This document shows, piece after piece, positions 1 to 5,112 of a stretch of 7,625 nt of DNA. How positions within the stretch are numbered: the stretch's first letter is position 1; every line of letters starts with the position of its first letter. Made by a program: the position numbers and the translations under genes. The DNA comes from Bacteroidales bacterium (GTDB lineage: Bacteria > Bacteroidota > Bacteroidia > Bacteroidales > Tenuifilaceae): the NCBI GenBank assembly GCA_008933525.1, contig WBUV01000145.1:1-7625 (forward strand), in the 5' to 3' direction. The notes under the pieces are model-generated. The model was not told where the DNA came from. It ran no database searches and was given only the letters and a program-made list of their open reading frames with translations.

Positions 1-1124
1 GGCTTATGGCCGGCTGCAACTTGAACCCTATAGTAAACACCTTTTTCCGGTTCAAGCATATAAGGGAGCATGTTTGGTTCACTCTTAACTGCTTTTTTGG
101 GTTTATCTTTTATTTCTTCGTACCGAATGGGTATTTCAATTCCGCCGTCGGCTCCAGTTTGTGTAAAACTTGAACTTAGCTGTCCTTCGGAGAATGATGC
201 AGATGTCATTGTTGAGGCCAGTATTCCATCCAAATTTTTTGGATCAAGGTTACTTAAGTCTATATCCTTCTGAATGATATCTATAACTCTGGTCGCCTCA
301 TTAATTATGTAGGAGAATTTTCCTGAAATTTTCACAGTAACATCACCTTGACCATCAATAGGAATCAGTCTGTATGATACAACAAATCGAGGATCGGGAG
401 GAAGGTTCATCCAGAGGAATTTTACCTTTTGATCCTTGAATGTGAATATTGCATCTTTAGCATCGATAGCCTCGGCATTGAATCCAGCAGGAATGTCTTC
501 CTCAATTTTTGCAAATTTCTCAGTATTAGCCTTGTTAACGAGTAATTTGACCATTAGATCGTTGGCTTCGCCTGTTGGTGCAGGTGTTTGTCTGATACAG
601 CGAACGTTGCTTGCAAGTAACGATACTGGGGCTTGTACTGGAATGATATTTTGGAACTCGTTAATATCGACAATTAAATTTGGATCGATTCTGGTTGATG
701 GGGTTATGGAAACGCTCTTGGATTCTACGCTAACAACTTTTCGCTCATTATCAACGATGTACGAGAAGTTGCCATCGAGTTTAAAATCACCCTTTAAACG
801 TTCGTCAACTTTAACCCTATAAGTGAATTTTATTTCTTTTTCAGAAGGTATTTTGAGCCAAATCAATTTTACTTTTTGGTCAGCAAATGAAAAATCGCCT
901 AACGATGATTCTACAAGTTGTGCGGTTAGACCAAGGGGTAGTTGTTGTTGAAACCTTGCAAAACCATCAAGCGAACCTTTTTTTAGTACTATTTCAATGT
1001 CAAACTCTGTACCTGCACTAATTGTGGTTGGTGCATTCATGACCAAAGTAACATCACTTCCCATGAAAACATTCATAAGTGATATACTAATCATGTTAAT
1101 AAGCACAAATAATAACCTTAGCAT
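1..1124 (-). CDS. Exported protein with duplicated beta-rich domain and C-terminal SPOR-like start (partial, 3' end off window)
   Basis: The minus-strand frame from the ATG at 1124 stays open for 374 complete codons to the left edge, so the C-terminus is missing. Residues 1-22 form a hydrophobic stretch that looks like an export signal, without a clean AxA cleavage site. Residues 24-140 and about 165-288 are two copies of one domain. Both carry the pattern FA(R/K)...(L/I)P at 55-63 and 204-212, an identical DQKVK at 82-86 and 231-235, and an identical FSYI at 120-123 and 270-273. A Ser/Thr-rich, then Lys/Pro-rich linker follows (about 300-360). The last visible residues, YYRVQVAAG (364-372), resemble the first strand of SPOR domains, which bind denuded peptidoglycan glycan strands. 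The protein is therefore probably periplasmic or envelope-bound and attached to the cell wall. Its function is unknown. The start is the first ATG in frame and has no Shine-Dalgarno, as is usual in Bacteroidota. The gene follows a terminator-like hairpin and probably has its own promoter. Confidence 0.88.
   Translation of the reverse strand, partial: MLRLLFVLINMISISLMNVFMGSDVTLVMNAPTTISAGTEFDIEIVLKKGSLDGFARFQQQLPLGLTAQLVESSLGDFSFADQKVKLIWLKIPSEKEIKFTYRVKVDERLKGDFKLDGNFSYIVDNERKVVSVESKSVSITPSTRIDPNLIVDINEFQNIIPVQAPVSLLASNVRCIRQTPAPTGEANDLMVKLLVNKANTEKFAKIEEDIPAGFNAEAIDAKDAIFTFKDQKVKFLWMNLPPDPRFVVSYRLIPIDGQGDVTVKISGKFSYIINEATRVIDIIQKDIDLSNLDPKNLDGILASTMTSASFSEGQLSSSFTQTGADGGIEIPIRYEEIKDKPKKAVKSEPNMLPYMLEPEKGVYYRVQVAAGHK
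261..1055 (-). repeat. Internal tandem domain duplication within the SPOR-like protein
   Basis: Copy 1 lies at about 705-1055 and copy 2 at about 261-632, offset by 149-150 residues. Shared landmarks are FA(R/K), the (L/I)P.G..A stretch, (S/T)F.DQKVK, a following hydrophobic W(L/M) strand, and G.FSYI near the end of each copy. The DNA has diverged at synonymous sites, so this is an old domain duplication rather than a recent DNA repeat. The alternating hydrophobic pattern and conserved glycines suggest a beta-sandwich, possibly cohesin-like. The fold assignment is inference. Confidence 0.8.
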
Positions 1125-1138
1125 TTGGGCCTAAGTTC

Positions 1139-1151
1139 TTGGTTTAGGTTA
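1139..1151 (-). promoter_or_regulatory. Leader motif TAACCTAAACCAA, copy upstream of the SPOR-like gene
   Basis: This 13-base sequence lies 14 bases before the ATG at 1124. An identical copy on the same strand lies 12 bases before the first skp ATG at 5026. A partial second copy (ACCTAAAC) lies just upstream of it here. It may be a shared promoter or leader element, but two copies could also be chance in AT-rich DNA. Confidence 0.3.
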
Positions 1152-1160
1152 AGTTTAGGT

Positions 1161-1196
1161 CTAATTCAATACAATTATAGTAAATTATTGCATTAG
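1161..1196. promoter_or_regulatory. Imperfect inverted repeat overlapping a possible -7 element
   Basis: The arms CTAATTCAAT (1161-1170) and ATTGCATTAG (1187-1196) pair at nine of ten positions across a 16-base spacer, and inner AATT segments could extend the stem. On the minus strand the spacer holds TATAATTG (1179-1172), one base from the Bacteroidota -7 consensus TAnnTTTG, about 50 bases before the SPOR-like ATG. No convincing -33 TTTG is seen. It could be an operator over a promoter, or simply AT-rich background. The rest of the gap 1125-1317 holds only the 13-base leader motif and the hairpin listed at 1259-1295. Confidence 0.25.
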
Positions 1197-1258
1197 TTAG
1201 TACAGAAAATGCCTAAAATATTGGCTTTTATAGCAGTTTGGCTTAAGTTTATTTTAAC

Positions 1259-1295
1259 AAAAAACATACAAATGCCAGATATTCAGATATATGGC
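1259..1295 (-). terminator. Possible intrinsic terminator after the nucleoside kinase gene
   Basis: Reading the minus strand, a hairpin begins 22 bases after the kinase stop codon. GCCATATAT and ATATCTGGC (1295-1274) pair with one internal mismatch around a CTGA loop. A T-rich stretch follows that ends in six T residues (1264-1259). The stem is AT-rich and the T run sits nine bases away, so this is a weaker case than the terminator at 3904-3940. It would separate the murI-kinase unit from the SPOR-like gene. Confidence 0.4.
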
Positions 1296-1317
1296 GTGTT
1301 GATAAATTTTGGTTTTT

Positions 1318-2994
1318 CTACTTGTACGAAAATGTACTTCCACCAAGAAATTCCCTAATTATTGAAGTTGGTGGCACTTCTTTGTCTGCAATAGGGGCAA
1401 AATAGCTTAAAAATTTAAGCAATCGCATTGCTTCATCGAACTCTGGATGTGTTGATGGAACTTCTTGCAGAATTGGCTCTGCAAAGCGTTTAAGGATTCC
1501 AAACTCCAAGAGTAGGGCTGAGTTAAACATTTCGTCGGCTTCCTCCTGGAATGGGAAAATGTACTTTTCTTCTCCTCTACGAACACTTTCCCACCGGCTA
1601 ATTGTGTCGAATGCACTGTAACCTCTGTATCTAAAATCTCTGACTATTCTTCGGATTAACCTGTTATCGGTTGTCGGGATTCGATTTACTCCATCTATCG
1701 ACAAAGATGTTAGTGCTGAAACATAGATTTTGAACTTCTTTTCGTTTGGTATTAAAGGTGTTAATTTTGGATTTAATGCGTGTATCCCTTCAATCAGAAT
1801 TATTCCGTTGTTGTCAATTTTGAGTTTTGTGTTATCGAAGAACCGTTTGCCTTGTTCGAATGAGAATTTTGGCAAGTCAACCTCTTCTCCATTAAGAAGT
1901 TTAACAAGATCGTTGTTAAAGTAGTTGATGTCCAACGCTTCAAGTGCCTCAAAATCGAACGCGCCATTTTCATCTCGGGGAGTGTCTTCCCTGTTAACAA
2001 AATAGTTGTCGAGCGAGATATTGTATGGTTTTAATCCATTTACTTTAAGGTGAACCGCAAGTCGTTTAGCGAATGTGGTTTTTCCGGACGATGATGGTCC
2101 TGCAATAAGAATAACTTTTACTCTATCGGCATTACTATGGATTTTATCGGCAATTGAGGCAACCTTTTTTTTGTGGAGAGCCTCGGATATTTTTATTAAC
2201 TCGCCTTCATTTCCCTTTTTAACTTCTTCGTTGATCGCTGCAACACTTTCAACTCCTAAAATCTCAACCCAATCCTTGTATTCCTGAAAAATATCGAACA
2301 TCTTGTTTTGCAGAATGAGGTCTTCAACCTCGTCGGGTTTAAAACGCTTTGGAGTGCGAAGAAGCATGCCATCGTAATACTTAACCAGATCGAAAACTTT
2401 TAAATATCCTGTTGATGGTACGAGGCTACCGAAAAAGTAATCGGAGATATCGTTGAGGTAATAAACCGAGGTATAAAGTTTGGGTCTGGATATGAATAGT
2501 TTTGCTTTATCGTGGTATCCTGCATTCTGAAAAATTGTAACCGCGTCGGAGGTTAAAACCTTATCGCGTCGGAAAGGTAAGTCTGCTGCCACAATTTCGC
2601 GCATTCTATCGCAAATCGAGAAAATCAAAGGGAGTTCGAGCGATTGATTACAACCATCAATTTCGCAATAAAATCCTCTGGATACGGAGTGCTCAATTCT
2701 TACCTTAGAGTTTGGGATTATGTCTCGTACGGCTTTTTGCAAGAGGAAGAATAGCGAACGTTGATACATTCTCATCCCTGCTTGGTGCGTTATGTCAATA
2801 AATCGAATTGTTTTGGGAGTAAAAATTTCATAATCGAGCTCTTTAAGCTGATTATTAACCATTGCACCAAGTATTTGGTGTTTCAGCTTAATTTCGAATA
2901 CTCGTGCAATATCATGGAGCGATAGCCCAGGAGTTATATGTACCTTTTGATTTGTGTTTTCAATTACAATTTCTACATCTTTTCTCATAGTCAT
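1318..2994 (-). CDS. Nucleoside (uridine/cytidine-like) kinase with TGS and ThrRS-like N-terminal domains
   Basis: Using the ATG at 2994 the protein has 558 residues. The N-terminus (about 6-68) looks like a TGS ubiquitin-like domain. The next part (about 70-200) resembles the second additional domain of threonyl-tRNA synthetase, with GMRMYQRSL (73-81) and EHSVSRGFYCEID (101-113). The C-terminal half is a P-loop kinase of the uridine kinase/phosphoribulokinase family. It has Walker A GPSSSGKT (299-306, Lys305), SLDNYF with Asp329, EGIHAL (402-407), and the arginine-rich RRIVRD...RGY lid region (448-459). The enzyme is expected to transfer the ATP gamma-phosphate to a nucleoside for salvage. 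The exact nucleoside cannot be read from sequence. No synthetase catalytic core is present, so it is not a ThrRS. The frame extends upstream to a TTG at 3018, but the ATG at 2994, or the one at 2988, fits the domain start better. It lies 61 bases after murI, probably in the same transcript. Confidence 0.9.
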   Translation of the reverse strand: MTMRKDVEIVIENTNQKVHITPGLSLHDIARVFEIKLKHQILGAMVNNQLKELDYEIFTPKTIRFIDITHQAGMRMYQRSLFFLLQKAVRDIIPNSKVRIEHSVSRGFYCEIDGCNQSLELPLIFSICDRMREIVAADLPFRRDKVLTSDAVTIFQNAGYHDKAKLFISRPKLYTSVYYLNDISDYFFGSLVPSTGYLKVFDLVKYYDGMLLRTPKRFKPDEVEDLILQNKMFDIFQEYKDWVEILGVESVAAINEEVKKGNEGELIKISEALHKKKVASIADKIHSNADRVKVILIAGPSSSGKTTFAKRLAVHLKVNGLKPYNISLDNYFVNREDTPRDENGAFDFEALEALDINYFNNDLVKLLNGEEVDLPKFSFEQGKRFFDNTKLKIDNNGIILIEGIHALNPKLTPLIPNEKKFKIYVSALTSLSIDGVNRIPTTDNRLIRRIVRDFRYRGYSAFDTISRWESVRRGEEKYIFPFQEEADEMFNSALLLEFGILKRFAEPILQEVPSTHPEFDEAMRLLKFLSYFAPIADKEVPPTSIIREFLGGSTFSYK

Positions 2995-3055
2995 GAATTT
3001 TACTATAAAAGTAATCAAAAATGATGGAATAAAAATGCGGAATACTCTAGAGTCC

Positions 3056-3874
3056 TTAACAAATTCGAATTTCTTGGTAATACATTTTCGGGAATTTATA
3101 TGTGCTCAGGGTTTCATCTTTTTCCACGATATCATTTAGTATTTCGGATTTTCCGCTTGAGAAGAATGTAATATAAGGGTTATTTGTATCGTCATTGTTG
3201 AGGTTGAATTCCTGTAAAATTTTACTTGTTTGTTTTGCCACAGCTGGAGCAGGGTCGATAATTTCGATTCCTTTTGGCAGGATTTTTCTTAGAACTGGTT
3301 TTAGGAAAGGGTAATGAGTGCATCCTAACACTAAATGATCAATATTGCAATCAACCATGGGCTCTACGTATTTTTTTAGGAGCACTTCGGCCTCTTTTGA
3401 ATTGGCCATACCTTTTTCAACTAGCTCTACTAAACCTTCTCCAACTTGGTAGCACACATTCACATCTGAGGCGTATTTTTGGCTAGTTTCAATATAAAGT
3501 CTGCCCTTAAATGTTCCTGCAGTTGCTAGTACTCCTATACTCTTGGTTTTTGTATTAAGCGATGCCGGCTTTATTGCAGGCTCCATACCAATAAAGGGTA
3601 GATTGAAGGATTTTCTTAAATGGTCAATAGCCGCAGCAGTAGCTGTGTTGCATGCAACAACAATAGTTTTGCAGTGTTGCTCAATCAGGAACTTGGTAAT
3701 ACAATCCGACAGTTCAATTATTTTCTCATGAGGCTTTGATCCATACGGGCAGTTTGCCGAGTCGGCAAAGTAAATGAACGACTCGTAAGGCATTATTTTA
3801 ACCAGTTCTTTTAGTACTGATAAGCCTCCTGCTCCTGAGTCAAAAATTCCTATAGGTTTTTGTTTGGGATTCAT
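3056..3874 (-). CDS. murI: Glutamate racemase
   Basis: This is a 272-residue cytoplasmic enzyme of normal family length. It interconverts L- and D-glutamate without a cofactor and so provides the D-glutamate that MurD adds to the peptidoglycan stem peptide. The Asp/Glu racemase landmarks are all present: IGIFDSGAGGLSV (8-20, Asp12 and Ser13), ADSANCPYG (37-45), ACNTAT with the first catalytic cysteine Cys75, and LGCTHYP with the second catalytic cysteine Cys185 and His187. The ATG at 3874 gives the conserved N-terminus and is the only sensible start. Transcription from the skp side meets a strong terminator 30 bases before this ATG, so the gene is read either through leaky termination or from a small promoter inside the short leader. 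The kinase gene follows on the same strand. Nothing suggests damage. Confidence 0.97.
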   Translation of the reverse strand: MNPKQKPIGIFDSGAGGLSVLKELVKIMPYESFIYFADSANCPYGSKPHEKIIELSDCITKFLIEQHCKTIVVACNTATAAAIDHLRKSFNLPFIGMEPAIKPASLNTKTKSIGVLATAGTFKGRLYIETSQKYASDVNVCYQVGEGLVELVEKGMANSKEAEVLLKKYVEPMVDCNIDHLVLGCTHYPFLKPVLRKILPKGIEIIDPAPAVAKQTSKILQEFNLNNDDTNNPYITFFSSGKSEILNDIVEKDETLSTYKFPKMYYQEIRIC

Positions 3875-3903
3875 TTTTTGTTAAAAAGGAAAAGTAAAGG
3901 TAC

Positions 3904-3940
3904 AAAAAAAGGGATTTCTGATTTAACAGCAAATCCCTTT
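3904..3940 (-). terminator. Intrinsic terminator after the second skp gene
   Basis: Reading the minus strand, a perfect ten-base-pair stem AAAGGGATTT / AAATCCCTTT (3940-3931 with 3917-3908) can be extended by an inner CTG/CAG pair set. It is followed by a run of seven T residues (3910-3904) that overlaps the stem foot. It lies 18 bases after the stop of the second skp gene and 29 bases before murI. This is the clearest terminator in the window and marks the likely end of the bamA-skp-skp transcript. Confidence 0.85.
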
Positions 3941-3958
3941 ATAATGTAAAAGATGAAA

Positions 3959-4480
3959 TTATTTAGTAATGCCTAATTCTTTCTTCACTAATGGTAATAT
4001 GTCGATGCTTTGCTCAGAGTAATAAAGAAGAATTCCACCACCAGTATCGAAGATGTAAGTGAAATTGTTTGCTTTTGCTACTTTCTTAATAGCTGCATCT
4101 GCCTTTTCAATAACAGGTTTCATCGTTTCTGCTTGAACTCTCTGATAATCTTGTTCAGCAGCTTGTTGAAACTCCTGAGCACGTTGTTGCATTTCCTGAA
4201 GTTCCTTTTCTTTCATTTCGCGAATTGCATCGGAGAACGTTGCGCGTTTCTGGATGTAATCTTGGTATTTTTTATTGAATTCAACTTGAAGTTCTTCTAT
4301 TTGTGCCTCAAGAGTAGCAGTGTATTTTTTTAATTTACTTTCAGCACTATCGCGGTCTGGCATCGATGTTAATAACTCTTGGCTATTAATGTGGCCAAAC
4401 TTAAAGTTCTGTGCGTTTGCTTTTAATCCTGCAACTGAAATTATTGCACCAACAACTAGTAATGTTAATACTTTTCTCAT
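3959..4480 (-). CDS. skp: OmpH/Skp-family periplasmic chaperone, second copy
   Basis: The protein has 173 residues from the ATG at 4480. Residues 1-23 are a signal peptide (MRK, hydrophobic core, then ANA before Gln24), so the mature form is periplasmic. Mature residues begin with the family pattern FKFGHINSQELL (26-37). A long Gln/Glu/Lys-rich helix pair follows (about 45-120), the coiled-coil tentacle of Skp-type proteins. A short beta-rich end contains NNFTYIFDTGGGILLY (138-153). Skp proteins form trimers that hold unfolded outer-membrane proteins between the Sec translocon and the BAM complex. The frame extends upstream to a TTG at 4513, but that would put eleven residues before a perfect signal peptide, so the ATG is preferred. 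It lies 36 bases after the first skp copy, from which it has diverged strongly, and just before a terminator. Confidence 0.93.
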   Translation of the reverse strand: MRKVLTLLVVGAIISVAGLKANAQNFKFGHINSQELLTSMPDRDSAESKLKKYTATLEAQIEELQVEFNKKYQDYIQKRATFSDAIREMKEKELQEMQQRAQEFQQAAEQDYQRVQAETMKPVIEKADAAIKKVAKANNFTYIFDTGGGILLYYSEQSIDILPLVKKELGITK

Positions 4481-4501
4481 GTTTTGATTATTTAATTTTA
4501 A

Positions 4502-4530
4502 CAAATATAACAATTATTATTTATACCCAA
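4502..4530 (-). promoter_or_regulatory. Possible internal promoter for the second skp gene
   Basis: On the minus strand TTG (4530-4528) is separated by 18 bases from TATATTTG (4509-4502). This is an exact match to the Bacteroidota -7 consensus TAnnTTTG, at a workable spacing from a -33 TTG core. It lies 21 bases before the ATG at 4480 and overlaps the end of the upstream skp gene. It would allow the second copy to be expressed independently. The evidence is sequence match only. Confidence 0.42.
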
Positions 4531-5026
4531 GCTTTTGCAGCACCTCTTCGCTTTTATCGTGGCGTGGGTTTGTATAAAGCATGTTTGGCGAAGCTGCAGA
4601 GTCAAATATTACAGCATATCCTCCTTCAACAGCAATCTCTTTTACTGCGTTAAATACTTGATCCTGAATGGGCTTTACAAGTTCTTCTCTTTTCTTAAAA
4701 AGCATTCCTTCGCGGCCAAAATATTTCATTTGCAACTCTTTAGTTTGACGCTCCTTCATGATGATTTCATCTTCGCGTTTTTTCTTCATTTCTTCGGTAA
4801 GTAGAACTTTTTCGGCCTGATAATCTTTGTACATTTTGTCAATCTCGGCATATTTCTCTTCAATTTCCTTTTGATATTGTTCCGAAAGTTTGTCGAGTTG
4901 TTCTTGTGCTGCTTTGTATGAAGGTATCTTTTTAAGTATATAGTCGCTATCGACAAAGGCAAACTTTTGAGCCCAAAGGTTCACACCAAGCAGAAGGGCA
5001 ACTAATAGTAATAATGTTTTCTTCAT
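4517..5026 (-). CDS. skp: OmpH/Skp-family periplasmic chaperone, first copy
   Basis: This 169-residue protein has a clear signal peptide (MKK, a Leu/Val core, cleavage after Ala19 in LWAQ). The mature protein starts KFAFVDSDYILKKIPSY, the usual beta-strand and first helix of the OmpH/Skp family. It continues as a highly charged Lys/Glu-rich coiled-coil arm (about 38-120). The end carries GGYAVIFDSAASPNMLYTNP (135-154), matching the family's C-terminal strand region. The expected role is holding unfolded outer-membrane proteins in the periplasm for delivery to BamA, encoded 82 bases upstream. The Asp-rich start, charged arm and Asn-Pro end differ from the Gln-rich second copy, so the pair are old paralogs rather than a recent duplication. 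The start ATG at 5026 is unambiguous. A leader motif shared with the SPOR-like gene lies just upstream. Confidence 0.95.
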   Translation of the reverse strand: MKKTLLLLVALLLGVNLWAQKFAFVDSDYILKKIPSYKAAQEQLDKLSEQYQKEIEEKYAEIDKMYKDYQAEKVLLTEEMKKKREDEIIMKERQTKELQMKYFGREGMLFKKREELVKPIQDQVFNAVKEIAVEGGYAVIFDSAASPNMLYTNPRHDKSEEVLQKLGYK

Positions 5027-5038
5027 GGTATTTGTTTA

Positions 5039-5051
5039 TTGGTTTAGGTTA
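5039..5051 (-). promoter_or_regulatory. Leader motif TAACCTAAACCAA, copy upstream of the first skp gene
   Basis: This is the second exact copy of the 13-base sequence seen before the SPOR-like gene, here 12 bases before the ATG at 5026. A TTTTG lies 18 bases upstream of it, a spacing reminiscent of a Bacteroidota -33/-7 pair, but the motif does not match the TAnnTTTG consensus. Its role is unknown. Confidence 0.3.
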
Positions 5052-5098
5052 TTAATGCAATTTGTTTGCCAAAATTACTGTTCAGCGTTATTGGTTAG

Positions 5099-5112
5099 TT
5101 AACTATAGTTAA
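5099..5112. repeat. Perfect 14-base palindrome over the bamA stop codon
   Basis: TTAACTATAGTTAA is its own reverse complement and includes the bamA stop at 5109-5111. It overlaps a second perfect palindrome, TAGTTAACTA (5096-5105). There is no T run beyond it, so it does not look like an intrinsic terminator, which fits continued transcription into skp. It may have no function. Confidence 0.4.

Noticed and set aside
436..822. Plus-strand open frame of 128 codons
   Set aside because: It lies wholly opposite the SPOR-like gene, whose minus-strand frame has a coherent signal peptide, domain repeats and a SPOR-like end. The plus frame shows no domain.
1800..2000. Minus-strand short frame inside the kinase gene
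   Set aside because: It is an alternative frame within a well-supported enzyme and has no recognisable features.
2995..3018. TTG start giving eight extra residues on the kinase
   Set aside because: The added residues precede the TGS-like domain and have no family support. ATGs at 2994 and 2988 lie right at the domain start.
3044..3053. Ten-base palindrome ACTCTAGAGT between murI and the kinase gene
   Set aside because: It is short, with no T run and no second copy. Palindromes of this length are expected by chance.
4010..4333. Plus-strand open frame of 107 codons rich in Phe, Leu and Cys
   Set aside because: It is the reverse image of the Lys/Glu/Gln-rich coiled coil of the second skp gene, which yields apparent hydrophobic residues.
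4481..4513. TTG start adding eleven residues to the second skp protein
   Set aside because: It would bury a standard signal peptide (MRK start) behind an unusual extension and would overlap the candidate -7 element.
5027..5108. Search for a terminator between bamA and the first skp gene
   Set aside because: No GC-containing stem with a T run is present. The gap fits continued transcription.
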